From NCBI GenBank assembly GCA_900553645.1, contig USEE01000022.1, forward strand, positions 1-11,157: a stretch of DNA of 11,157 nucleotides. The letters run 5' to 3'. The stretch's first letter is position 1. Each line of letters starts with the position of its first letter. Source of the stretch: an uncultured Eubacteriales bacterium (GTDB lineage: Bacteria > Bacillota_A > Clostridia > Christensenellales > Aristaeellaceae). Made by a program: the position numbers and the translations under genes. This document shows positions 1 through 6,552 of the stretch, piece after piece. Under the pieces are notes generated by a model, which searched no databases, had not been told where the DNA came from, and saw only the letters and a list, made by a program, of their open reading frames with translations.

Positions 1-74
1 CCTTCGGATTTCTTCCTTGAACTGACGAAAAATCCACTCGAACTTGCGGATTTCCCTTTTTGAGATACACTCTA
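1..74. repeat. Partial copy (right half) of a 163-bp inverted-repeat mini-element
   Basis: These 74 bases align without gaps to 2343-2416, the right half of the complete element further on, with 60 of 74 positions identical by my count. The end TTGAGATACACTCTA differs from the other copy's TTGAGACACACTCTA by one base. The left half lies outside the window, so it cannot be judged whether this copy is complete. It is non-coding and ends about 100 bases before the trmO start. The divergence between the copies suggests they are not recent twins. Confidence 0.85.
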
Positions 75-111
75 AAAAGCCGTGCTTTGAAATAAATCCA
101 AAGTCTGAATC

Positions 112-138
112 GCGGCGGGCGCAGCGTGTGCCCGCCGC
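112..138 (+). other. GC-rich hairpin upstream of trmO (possible terminator)
   Basis: GCGGCGGGC (112-120) and GCCCGCCGC (130-138) form a perfect 9-bp stem with a 9-nt loop. The following bases, TTAATCTTATAT, are AT-rich but not a clean T-run. It could end transcription of a gene left of the window, or sit in the 5' leader of trmO. No convincing promoter for trmO is visible between here and its start. Confidence 0.5.
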
Positions 139-173
139 TTAATCTTATATAAGTTCTTCGGAGGTGACGCGCG

Positions 174-872
174 GTGGAGATAAAACCAATCGCATACATT
201 CATACCGACCTGCCCACCAAGTTCGGACTGCCGCGTCAAAGCGGCCTTGTGGAAGGCCTGACCGGCGAAATCGTGCTGGAACCCGAATACAGACAGGCCG
301 AGGCATTGCGCGGGCTGGAGGATTTTACGCATATCTGGCTGATATGGGACTTTTCGCACGCGCATACCGGACGCTGGTCGGCCACTGTGCGCCCGCCGCG
401 GCTGGGCGGCAATACCCGCATGGGCGTGTTCGCGACGCGCTCGCCGTTTCGACCCAACAATCTGGGGCTGTCGTGCGTGCGGCTTGTGCGCATCGATTAC
501 GACGTGCCGTGCGGCCCGGTGCTGATCGTGGGTGGCATAGACATGATGGACGGCACGCCCATATATGACATTAAGCCGTATGTGCCGATAGCCGACTGCC
601 ATCCCGAGGCCAGCAAGGGCTTCAGCAGCCGCACTCAGGAGCACGCGCTCAGCGTCGAATTCGCGCCCGGCCTTATCGAAAAGGTGCCCGAAAACAAGCG
701 GGAAGCGCTTATCGGCATATTAAGCCAGGATCCGCGCCCCGGCTACGAGGACGATCCCGAGCGGCGCTACGGCGTGGAGTTTGCGGGAATGGACGTGCGC
801 TTTCATGTGCGCGGTGACGTGCTTAAAGTGTGCGAAATAGTGCCCGCGGGCGGCGCGTATTCGCCAAAGTAA
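174..872 (+). CDS. trmO: tRNA (N6-threonylcarbamoyladenosine37-N6)-methyltransferase TrmO (TsaA family)
   Basis: This 232-residue protein has the hallmarks of the TsaA/TrmO family, SAM-dependent enzymes that methylate N6 of t6A at position 37 of certain tRNAs to tune decoding. Visible signatures are the N-terminal PIAYIHTDLPTKFGLPRQ start, FTHIWLIWDF (51-60), RPPRLGGN..GVFATRSPFRPNNLGLS (73-100), DGTPIYDIKPYVP (126-138) and DPRPGY (186-191) in the C-terminal subdomain. The length matches the two-domain form known from E. coli, about 235 residues. The GTG start is chosen because GGAGGTGA at 160-167 lies six bases upstream. It stands apart from the next gene, which has its own promoter. The family assignment is firm; the exact tRNA substrate is inferred from the family. 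Confidence 0.93.
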   Translation: MEIKPIAYIHTDLPTKFGLPRQSGLVEGLTGEIVLEPEYRQAEALRGLEDFTHIWLIWDFSHAHTGRWSATVRPPRLGGNTRMGVFATRSPFRPNNLGLSCVRLVRIDYDVPCGPVLIVGGIDMMDGTPIYDIKPYVPIADCHPEASKGFSSRTQEHALSVEFAPGLIEKVPENKREALIGILSQDPRPGYEDDPERRYGVEFAGMDVRFHVRGDVLKVCEIVPAGGAYSPK

Positions 873-958
873 GGCCCCGAATGGCAAAATATGTACCCGA
901 AAGTGCCTTAAATGAGAAAAAAAGTGGAGCATAGTGGTACCTGACGGCCGTGTTCCCC

Positions 959-988
959 TTGACATCAGCGCCGCGCAGGGCATATAAT
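959..988 (+). promoter_or_regulatory. Sigma-A promoter for ireB-AKR
   Basis: TTGACA (959-964), an 18-bp spacer and TATAAT (983-988) match both consensus hexamers. Transcription would begin near 995, giving a short leader of about 45 nt to the ireB start at 1041. This separates ireB transcription from trmO. Confidence 0.88.
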
Positions 989-1040
989 GGATATATATCG
1001 TAAATGCTGAATCTGCCGATTCCAAGGGAGGCGAGCGAAT

Positions 1041-1310
1041 ATGAGCGAGAAGTTTGGCGAGACGATGCAGCTGGGTATCCGGAATACCGACATACCCGAC
1101 GCCAAGAGCATTATTATGAGCGTATATGCCGCGCTGAAGGCCAAGGGCTATGATCCGATTACTCAGATAGTCGGATATATTATATCGGGCGATCCTACTT
1201 ATATAACCAGCTATAATAACGCCCGCTCGATGATAAAGCGGCTGGAACGCGACGAGATATTGGAAGAACTCGTGCGCTTCTACGTGAGAAATAATGAGCC
1301 GAGACGTTAA
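1041..1310 (+). CDS. ireB: IreB family regulatory phosphoprotein (UPF0297/DUF965)
   Basis: The 89-residue protein matches the IreB family in length and in core sequence: KGYDPITQIVGYIISGDPTY (about 35-54), NNARSMIKRLERDEILEELVRFYV. IreB is a small cytoplasmic substrate of the PASTA-domain Ser/Thr kinase IreK in Enterococcus, acting in cell-envelope stress and cephalosporin tolerance. Family knowledge places phosphorylation on N-terminal threonines; here only T8 is present in that stretch, which seems to correspond to the second of the two sites described in E. faecalis. AAGGGAGG at 1024-1031 lies nine bases before the ATG. The gene follows a consensus promoter and overlaps the next gene by 17 nt. 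In related bacteria ireB usually neighbours alaS, ruvX and yrzB; ruvX is found about 1.3 kb downstream here. Confidence 0.93.
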   Translation: MSEKFGETMQLGIRNTDIPDAKSIIMSVYAALKAKGYDPITQIVGYIISGDPTYITSYNNARSMIKRLERDEILEELVRFYVRNNEPRR

Positions 1311-2256
1311 GCTGGGTCGCGCGGTACTGGGCAAAACCGGCATTGAGGTATCCCGGCTTTGCTTCGGCGCGCTGACGATGAGCCCGCTGCAATGCGATAT
1401 GCCGCCCGAACGCGGCGCGGAGCTGATACTCTACGCATACGAGCGCGGCGTGGACTTTGTCGATACAGCTGAATATTATCGCAACTATGCGCATATCAAA
1501 CCGGCTTTGGCGCGCGCGCCCTCGATAAAGGTCGCCGCCAAAGCCTATTGTTATGACCGCAAAACCGCCGCAGAGTCGTTTGAAAACGCGATGCGCGGTC
1601 TGGGGCGCGACTATATAGACATATTCGAGCTGCACGAGCAGGAGGACATACACACACTGCGCGGCCACCGCGAGGCGCTGGACTACCTTAACGAACAGAA
1701 GGTAAAGGGGCGCATCGGTGCGGTGGGCGTATCCACTCACCATGTGGAGTGCGTGCACGCGGCGGTGTACTTCGGCGGCATAGACGTGATATTCCCGCTT
1801 ATCAACATCGCGGGTCTGGGCATACAGGGCGGCACGCGCGAGGACATGGAGCGCGAGATAGTGCGCGCGGCAGACGCGGGCATAGGCCTTTATGCGATGA
1901 AGGCATTAGGCGGAGGCAATCTGCTCAGCCGCCGCGAAGAGGCGATAGCCTACGCGCTCAGCCTGCCCGGCATATCGTCGGTCGCCGTGGGTATGCAGAG
2001 CGAGGACGAGATCGATTGCAACGTGGCGCTGTTTAATGGACTTAAACCCGCGCAGGACGTTGTGCGCCGCATCGCCAAGAGCGAGCGCCGACTGCTGATC
2101 GACGACTGGTGCGAGGGCTGCGGCCGATGCGTCAAGCGCTGCAGCCAGGGGGCGCTGAGCCTTGTAAACGGTAAATCGCACGTCGACAAAAGCAAATGCG
2201 TGCTGTGCGGCTACTGCGCGGGCGTGTGCCCGGAGTTCTGCATAAAGGTTTGTTAG
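1294..2256 (+). CDS. Aldo/keto reductase with C-terminal 2x[4Fe-4S] ferredoxin domain
   Basis: The 320-residue protein has an AKR (beta/alpha)8 barrel over about 8-260 followed by a bacterial-type ferredoxin domain. The usual AKR catalytic tetrad can be placed at D57, Y62 (DTAEYY), K83 (VAAKAY) and H114 (FELHEQ). The tail carries two CxxCxxCxxxC clusters: C273, C276, C279, C283 and C302, C305, C308, C312. Two further cysteines, C316 and C320, follow, the last being the C-terminal residue. Such AKR-ferredoxin proteins are common in anaerobic Clostridia; the substrate is not known, and electron exchange between Fe-S clusters and the barrel is only inferred. The ATG lies inside the end of ireB (17-nt overlap) with no strong Shine-Dalgarno site, so translational coupling to ireB is likely. 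The stop codon TAG coincides with the left edge of the inverted-repeat element. Confidence 0.9.
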   Translation: MSRDVKLGRAVLGKTGIEVSRLCFGALTMSPLQCDMPPERGAELILYAYERGVDFVDTAEYYRNYAHIKPALARAPSIKVAAKAYCYDRKTAAESFENAMRGLGRDYIDIFELHEQEDIHTLRGHREALDYLNEQKVKGRIGAVGVSTHHVECVHAAVYFGGIDVIFPLINIAGLGIQGGTREDMEREIVRAADAGIGLYAMKALGGGNLLSRREEAIAYALSLPGISSVAVGMQSEDEIDCNVALFNGLKPAQDVVRRIAKSERRLLIDDWCEGCGRCVKRCSQGALSLVNGKSHVDKSKCVLCGYCAGVCPEFCIKVC

Positions 2257-2416
2257 AGTGTGTCTCAAAAATTCCTTAATCTGCAATTTCGGGCGTCGCT
2301 GCGCCATTTCTGCGTCACAAGGCTCGACTTAGCGCTGCTAAGCCTTCGGATTTATTCCTTGAACTGACGCAAAATCCACTTGGGTCTGCGGATTGTTCCG
2401 CTTGAGACACACTCTA
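2254..2416. mobile_element. 163-bp palindromic mini-element (MITE-like) flanked by TA
   Basis: The ends are perfect inverted repeats: TAGAGTGTGTCTCAA at 2254-2268 and TTGAGACACACTCTA at 2402-2416. Read as a TA target duplication plus 13-bp terminal repeats, this fits elements moved by IS630/Tc1-type transposases, which insert at TA; that family link is inference. Internally the element is one long imperfect palindrome: AATCTGCA (2278-2285) with TGCGGATT (2387-2394), TGCGTCA (2311-2317) with TGACGCA (2365-2371), CAAGG (2318-2322) with CCTTG (2357-2361), and an apical hairpin CTTAGC-gct-GCTAAG (2328-2342) exactly at the midpoint. It contains no plausible gene. A related half copy lies at 1-74. 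Confidence 0.85.
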
Positions 2417-2587
2417 GGCTTAAAAAGCGATTTGGATATGCCTTAACTGTAAATGGGCGAGGCGGAATGCGCGGCTTTGTAGGGAGTAAAAGCCTTTGCT
2501 TAAACCCGAAATAAGATGCTTTCCGATTCATCTGTTAAAAGTATGGTAAATGCACTGTAACGTCATATTGGCTTCATAGTTAAAGGA

Positions 2588-2593
2588 TATAAT
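2588..2593 (+). promoter_or_regulatory. Possible -10 box of the ruvX promoter
   Basis: TATAAT at 2588-2593 lies 26 bases before the GTG start of ruvX. The -35 position (about 2565-2570, ATATTG) is poor, so this is a weak or activated promoter at best. The rest of the gap between the element and ruvX (2417-2587) shows no gene, strong hairpin or other recognisable signal. Confidence 0.5.
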
Positions 2594-2619
2594 AATCATG
2601 CAAGGGGTGTGCTGCTCAA

Positions 2620-3387
2620 GTGGAGGAGAAAAAGCGCGTGCTGGCGCTGGACGTGGGGGAAAGGCGCATCGGCGTCGCGGTCAGCGATCCGCTGGGCATA
2701 ACGGCGCAAAGCGTGGATACCATCCATCGCACGTCGCTAAGCAATGACTTGGATAAAATTGCCGGCTTCCTCGCAGCGTATAATACCGATCGGCTGCTGC
2801 TGGGTCTGCCCAGTACGCTTAGCGGCGAGGAAGGTATGCAGGCGCGCATTACGCGTGAGTTTTCCGAGCATCTTACCGCGCGCGGCTGGCAGGTGCGTTT
2901 TTACGACGAGCGCATGACCACGGCGATAGCCCGCGGCGCGCTGATAGAAAGCGGTATGCGCCGCGATAAACGCAAGCAGTACATAGACCGCGTGGCGGCC
3001 ACGCTGATTCTCCAGAGCTTTCTGGACAGCGGCGGCTGGAAGAAGGAACCGTACAGATATACAGGGAGCGAGGTATTTCATATAATGGATGACAAGTATG
3101 ATGGCAACATGGAGTTCGACAATATTGTCGAACTGGTGGATGACGAGGGCAAAAACGTAAAGTTCGAGTTCCTGATGGCGCTGGAGCACGAGGGTGCAGA
3201 ATACATACTGCTCACACCGGCTGAAGAAATCGACGGCGTAGATGAGGACGAGGTCGTCATACTGAAGGTTGACACCGACGACAAAGGCGAGGATGTATAC
3301 GTCACCATCGATGACGAAAATCTGATGGAAACCCTGTTTGAAAAGTACCTGAAGATGGTCGAGAGCGAAGAAGACGAGGACGAATAA
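2620..3387 (+). CDS. ruvX: RuvX (YqgF) nuclease-fold protein fused to a DUF1292 domain
   Basis: One uninterrupted frame of 255 residues joins two usually separate proteins. Residues 1-140 are RuvX/YqgF, an RNase H-fold protein annotated as Holliday junction resolvase or pre-16S rRNA processing nuclease. Visible motifs are LALDVGERRIGVAVSDP (8-24), GLP (62-64), YDERMTT (95-101) and YIDRVAATLILQ (121-132), with the likely acidic triad D11, E97, D123. Residues about 156-255 match DUF1292 (YrzB-like): NIVELVDDEGKNVKFEF, EYILLTPAEE, DEVVILKV and a very acidic tail. The GTG start is supported by AAGGGGTG at 2602-2609. An in-frame ATG at 3085 (M156) falls at the domain boundary, with GGGAG (3064-3068) and GAGG (3070-3073) upstream, so a separate DUF1292 product by internal initiation is possible. 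A sequencing artefact removing a stop between two genes cannot be excluded. Confidence 0.88.
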   Translation: MEEKKRVLALDVGERRIGVAVSDPLGITAQSVDTIHRTSLSNDLDKIAGFLAAYNTDRLLLGLPSTLSGEEGMQARITREFSEHLTARGWQVRFYDERMTTAIARGALIESGMRRDKRKQYIDRVAATLILQSFLDSGGWKKEPYRYTGSEVFHIMDDKYDGNMEFDNIVELVDDEGKNVKFEFLMALEHEGAEYILLTPAEEIDGVDEDEVVILKVDTDDKGEDVYVTIDDENLMETLFEKYLKMVESEEDEDE

Positions 3388-3407
3388 GCGATTGCTTATT
3401 AAATACG

Positions 3408-3455
3408 GCGCGCCGCCAAACTCATGCCGAATGTGGGTTTGACGGCGCGCTTTTT
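3408..3455 (+). terminator. Rho-independent terminator after ruvX
   Basis: GCGCGCCGCCAAAC (3408-3421) pairs with GTTTGACGGCGCGC (3437-3450), with a single C/A mismatch, a 15-nt loop and a TTTTT tail (3451-3455). It begins 20 bases after the ruvX stop. The minus-strand exit (TATTTAAT) is also T-rich, so it may serve the convergent gene ending at 3535. A smaller perfect hairpin, AATAAGC-gatt-GCTTATT (3383-3400), overlaps the ruvX stop codon. Confidence 0.9.
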
Positions 3456-3534
3456 ATGTCTTTAAGTTGGAATTTAAGGCTGAGCAAAGGACGCTTCGGA
3501 ATCACCCGTAATTGGAAGGAGAGGTGCAAACGGC

Positions 3535-3846
3535 TTATACCTGCCCATCAATATCCGCATCCTCCTGACACACATCCCACTTTGGCGCATACGGCACCGG
3601 GCAGCGGTTCATGCGCTTGGCTGCGCGCACCTGCGCATAGCAGCCGCACAGTCGACAGGTGTATTTCAGCAGGTGCTCGCACCCGGCGCATATCGCAAGC
3701 CTGCGGTTAAACTCGGCCGCGCTTACGCGTATGTCCGCGGGAAGCTGCTCCACATATTCGTCCAGATATTTGGCCAGCTGCGCCTCGGGAATGTCTTCTT
3801 CAATGCACTTGCGGCAGAGAATCTCGCTGCCGTTGTATACATACAT
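3535..3846 (-). CDS. Small Cys-rich DUF6171-like protein
   Basis: This 103-residue protein looks like the DUF6171 family of Bacillota: a leading C11-x2-C14 pair, a short helical segment (IPEAQLAKYLDEYVEQLPAD), RRLAICAGCEHLL with C53 and C56, TCRLCGCYAQVRAAK with C64, C67 and C69, then C82 and C93. The cysteine spacing suggests binding of zinc or another metal; no function is established to my knowledge. It has no signal peptide or membrane segment. Its ATG overlaps the stop codon of the upstream regulator gene (TAATG at 3848-3844 on the minus strand), so the two are translationally coupled. The coupling to a transcriptional regulator may be incidental. Confidence 0.8.
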   Translation of the reverse strand: MYVYNGSEILCRKCIEEDIPEAQLAKYLDEYVEQLPADIRVSAAEFNRRLAICAGCEHLLKYTCRLCGCYAQVRAAKRMNRCPVPYAPKWDVCQEDADIDGQV

Positions 3847-4784
3847 TACGTATCACGTCCTTCGATGTTCTCAAAGACCATGCGCATCTTTATGCCATGA
3901 TTGTAATTGCCGAATCCGCGTCCGTACAGCGTCAGCCCGCGCGCGTGCTCGGCCGTCTGCGGCGCGCTTATGCGATACCTGATTTCGCTGCCTGACTCTA
4001 TGTAAAGATCGTCCAGCGTGTATTCGCCGATGCGGTTGCCGTCTATAAATGTACCCTGCCGGTTGATGACCAAAGGCTTCAGCAGTCCGTACTGGTTAAG
4101 CCCGTATACCCACCAATCTGGCGTGTGTATGCCGCGCTTCAGCCCGAAATCGCCCGGACTTGTCCAGTGCCCCAGCTCCACGCCGTTTATCGCAAAGTAT
4201 ATGTCGCTGGGCCAGTCCTCGTTAAAGCCCTTGGCCTCGCTCGCCAGCTCCTGAGTGAGCTGCAGCTCGACCAATCGCTGCGACGGGTGCATGTAGTTGG
4301 GCAGGCGGTATTCCAGATAGCCCGCGCTGAACCATATTATCGCCGCGTACAGCCGCTCCGGGTCGGCGAACACGCGCGGATCGTCGAAGTTGCCCACGAT
4401 GCGCTCGGCGGTCGCTATGCCGCAGGTGGGCACGGCCTCGTACGCGATGTAACTGCCGATGGGTATCTCGGCGTCATAAGTGTTGCGGAGCTGCTGTTCG
4501 TGCAGAAGGTTTATAAGAAACTTGCTCTCGCGCAGGCGGCAGCGCTTTTGTATGCCGCGCTTGCCCGACGTGGTTTCTATAAATATTATGCCCGCCTCCT
4601 CCATCAGGCGAATGTGGGCGGTCATTGCGGAATTGGTTACGTTTAGCCGCATGGCCAGCTCGTTCAGGTTCATGCCCTGATGGTCGTAAAGCAGCTGCAC
4701 TATCTTCAGCCGCGCCGGGCTGGACAGCGCCTTGCATAGTTTTATCAGCTGTTCGCTGTCGTTTACTTCAAGCATGTATTGCAA
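3846..4784 (-). CDS. ArsR-type HTH transcriptional regulator with large C-terminal domain
   Basis: The 312-residue protein starts with an ArsR/SmtB-like winged helix (about 11-85): LCKALSSPARLKIVQLL, NELAMRLNVTNSAMTAHIRLMEEAGII with the recognition helix near 50-61, then the wing ETTSGKRGIQKRC. Residues about 105-308 form a second domain rich in aromatic residues and glycine (DIYFAINGVELGHW, TPDWWVYGLNQYG, GRIGEYTL-like turns), resembling a beta-sandwich ligand-sensing domain; I cannot name it with certainty, though COG4189-type regulators have this layout. The start is TTG at 4784: AAGGAG at 4795-4790 is five bases away, against 14 for the ATG at 4775. The gene is divergent from the GH51 arabinofuranosidase, so sensing an arabinose-containing ligand and repressing that gene and itself is a reasonable inference. 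It lacks the paired cysteines typical of metal-sensing ArsR proteins. Confidence 0.83.
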   Translation of the reverse strand: MQYMLEVNDSEQLIKLCKALSSPARLKIVQLLYDHQGMNLNELAMRLNVTNSAMTAHIRLMEEAGIIFIETTSGKRGIQKRCRLRESKFLINLLHEQQLRNTYDAEIPIGSYIAYEAVPTCGIATAERIVGNFDDPRVFADPERLYAAIIWFSAGYLEYRLPNYMHPSQRLVELQLTQELASEAKGFNEDWPSDIYFAINGVELGHWTSPGDFGLKRGIHTPDWWVYGLNQYGLLKPLVINRQGTFIDGNRIGEYTLDDLYIESGSEIRYRISAPQTAEHARGLTLYGRGFGNYNHGIKMRMVFENIEGRDT

Positions 4785-4813
4785 TAACGCTCCTTTTGTT
4801 TAGCTCATGCTTT

Positions 4814-4842
4814 ATTATATCATCTAAGGCCGCATCGTGCAA
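4814..4842 (-). promoter_or_regulatory. Promoter of the ArsR-type regulator / DUF6171 operon
   Basis: On the minus strand TTGCAC (4842-4837), a 17-bp spacer and TATAAT (4819-4814) form a good sigma-A promoter about 30 bases before the TTG start. The -10 box is embedded in GATGATATAAT (4824-4814), nearly identical to GATGATATTAT over the -10 of the divergent GH51 promoter. Confidence 0.8.
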
Positions 4843-4882
4843 CACTGCCTGTATATTGGCAAATGAAATTGCGCGCGGGGCA

Positions 4883-4911
4883 TTGACAAACCCGGCGCGC
4901 GATGATATTAT
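4883..4911 (+). promoter_or_regulatory. Promoter of the GH51 arabinofuranosidase gene
   Basis: TTGACA (4883-4888), a 17-bp spacer and TATTAT (4906-4911) form a strong sigma-A promoter. Transcription would start near 4918, about 65 nt before the ATG at 4983. Confidence 0.82.
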
Positions 4912-4914
4912 CAT
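4902..4914. promoter_or_regulatory. Candidate operator over the GH51 -10 box
   Basis: ATGATA-T-TATCAT is a perfect 6+6 inverted repeat with one central base, covering the -10 hexamer at 4906-4911. The sequence GATGATATTAT recurs with one change, in the same register relative to the -10, in the divergent promoter. ArsR-type regulators bind short inverted repeats close to the promoter core, so it is a plausible binding site for the neighbouring regulator. Confidence 0.55.
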
Positions 4915-4982
4915 TTCAGATAAAGATGAACGTGTACTTGTCAACCATATCACGAAATTTATTCGATGGGAGAGCGATAATT

Positions 4983-6491
4983 ATGAGGTACGTGGTACAG
5001 CCTTACATCCATCGCGCGGATATTCATCCCGAGGTATACGGCAACTTTTCCGAGCATCTGGGCCGCTGCATATACGAGGGCGTGTATGTGGGCGAAAATT
5101 CGCCAATACCCAACGTAAACGGTATGCGCACCGACATCGTATCGGCGCTTAAAAAGATGAAGCTGCCGGTACTGCGCTGGCCGGGCGGGTGCTTTGCGGA
5201 TACGTATCACTGGCGCGACGGCGTGGGCGACAAGGCCGGGCGCAAGCATATCGTAAACACAAACTGGGGCGGCGTGGTCGAGGACAACTCCTTCGGCACG
5301 CACGAGTTCATGGAGCTGTGCCGCCAGGTGGGCTGCGAGCCGTACATAAACGGCAATATGGGCAGCGGCACCGTGCAGGAGATGAGCGAGTGGGTCGAGT
5401 ACATGACCTCAGACGGCCAGTCGCCCATGAGCGACCTGCGCAAGGCAAACGGCCAGCAAAGCCCGTGGCACGTCAAGTACTTCGGCGTGGGCAATGAGAA
5501 CTGGGGCTGCGGCGGCAACATGACCGCCGACTACTACGCCGACGAATACCGCCGCTATCAGACCTACCTTAACAACTACGGCGATAATCGCCTGTACAAA
5601 ATCGCGTGCGGCCCCGGCACCAGCCCGGAAGCGCCCAACTATGAATGGACCGAAACGCTGATGCGCCGCGCGGGCCGCATGATGGACGGCCTGTCGCTGC
5701 ACTACTACACCACCATCGGCCCCGACTGGCAGCACAAAGGCCCCGCGACCGGCTTCGATGCGGACGCTTACTACGACACGATGGGTAAGGGATATTTCAT
5801 CGAGGAGCTGCTGAAGAAACATTCCGCGATAATGGACAGGTATGACCCCGAGCACCGCGTGGGTCTGATCGTGGACGAGTGGGGCACTTGGTTCGACGTT
5901 GAGCCGGGCACCAATCCGGGCTTTTTGTATCAGCAGAACACCATGCGCGACGCCATGCTGGCTGGCCTTACGCTTAACTGCTTCAACAAGCACGCCGAGC
6001 GCGTACACATGGCCAACATCGCTCAGCTAATCAACGTGCTTCAGGCAGTAGCCCTCACCGACGGCGAGCGCATGATACTAACGCCCACCTACCATGTATT
6101 CGACATGTACTCGGTGCATCAGGGCGCACAGCTCGTCCAGAGCACAATCGCGACCGGCACGCGCAAGGCCCCCAACGGCTTTGAATTCCCCGAAGTGTCC
6201 GAATCGGCGTCTGTTGACTCGGAGGGCCACCTGAACGTGACCTTGTGCAATATGGCGCTTGACAAGGCAATGCCCATAGAGATGCTGATCGATCAGGGCG
6301 ACATGATGCTGTATGAGGGCAAGCTCCTGACCGGTGCGATGGGCGATCACAATACGTTTGAAGTGCCCACCAAGGTGGAAAGCACCGAGTTTGACGCGGT
6401 GGAGTGGGAAAAGACCGCCTCCGGCAGCGAGGTTCGCTTTGAACTGCCGCCCTGCTCGGTGGTGCGCCTGACCTTCGGCGCGGTGAAGTAA
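4983..6491 (+). CDS. abfA: GH51 alpha-L-arabinofuranosidase (intracellular)
   Basis: This 502-residue enzyme matches family GH51 retaining arabinofuranosidases, which remove terminal alpha-L-arabinofuranosyl residues from arabinan or arabinoxylan oligosaccharides. Visible features are [20 protein letters not shown] (14-33), [20 protein letters not shown] (63-82), the acid/base E172 in [15 protein letters not shown] (240-243) and the nucleophile E299 in VDEWGTW. These positions and the length agree well with the Geobacillus enzyme, whose catalytic residues are E175 and E294 as I recall. A C-terminal beta-sandwich follows the barrel. There is no signal peptide, so it should act on imported oligosaccharides. 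ATG 4983 is preferred because GGGAGAG (4968-4974) lies eight bases upstream, while an in-frame ATG at 4902 sits inside the promoter -10 region. No transporter or other arabinose gene is visible here. Confidence 0.94.
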   Translation: MRYVVQPYIHRADIHPEVYGNFSEHLGRCIYEGVYVGENSPIPNVNGMRTDIVSALKKMKLPVLRWPGGCFADTYHWRDGVGDKAGRKHIVNTNWGGVVEDNSFGTHEFMELCRQVGCEPYINGNMGSGTVQEMSEWVEYMTSDGQSPMSDLRKANGQQSPWHVKYFGVGNENWGCGGNMTADYYADEYRRYQTYLNNYGDNRLYKIACGPGTSPEAPNYEWTETLMRRAGRMMDGLSLHYYTTIGPDWQHKGPATGFDADAYYDTMGKGYFIEELLKKHSAIMDRYDPEHRVGLIVDEWGTWFDVEPGTNPGFLYQQNTMRDAMLAGLTLNCFNKHAERVHMANIAQLINVLQAVALTDGERMILTPTYHVFDMYSVHQGAQLVQSTIATGTRKAPNGFEFPEVSESASVDSEGHLNVTLCNMALDKAMPIEMLIDQGDMMLYEGKLLTGAMGDHNTFEVPTKVESTEFDAVEWEKTASGSEVRFELPPCSVVRLTFGAVK

Positions 6492-6517
6492 CGCGCGTAA
6501 AATTAATGCAATACCGC

Positions 6518-6546
6518 TTGCAAAAAACTGCCTTAAAGTGTATAAT
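6518..6546 (+). promoter_or_regulatory. Promoter of the pheST T-box leader
   Basis: TTGCAA (6518-6523), a 17-bp spacer and TATAAT (6541-6546) give a good sigma-A promoter just downstream of the GH51 stop. Transcription should begin near 6553, immediately before the T-box stem I. Confidence 0.85.
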
Positions 6547-6552
6547 ACTCCG

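Noticed and set aside
4125..4646. A 173-codon plus-strand frame opposite the ArsR-type regulator
   Set aside because: It is antisense to a gene with a clear HTH domain, promoter and ribosome binding site, and shows no family signature.
4902..4982. An N-terminal extension of the GH51 protein starting at ATG 4902
   Set aside because: This ATG is inside the -10 region of the promoter and upstream of the predicted transcription start; ATG 4983 has a good ribosome binding site and gives normal family length.
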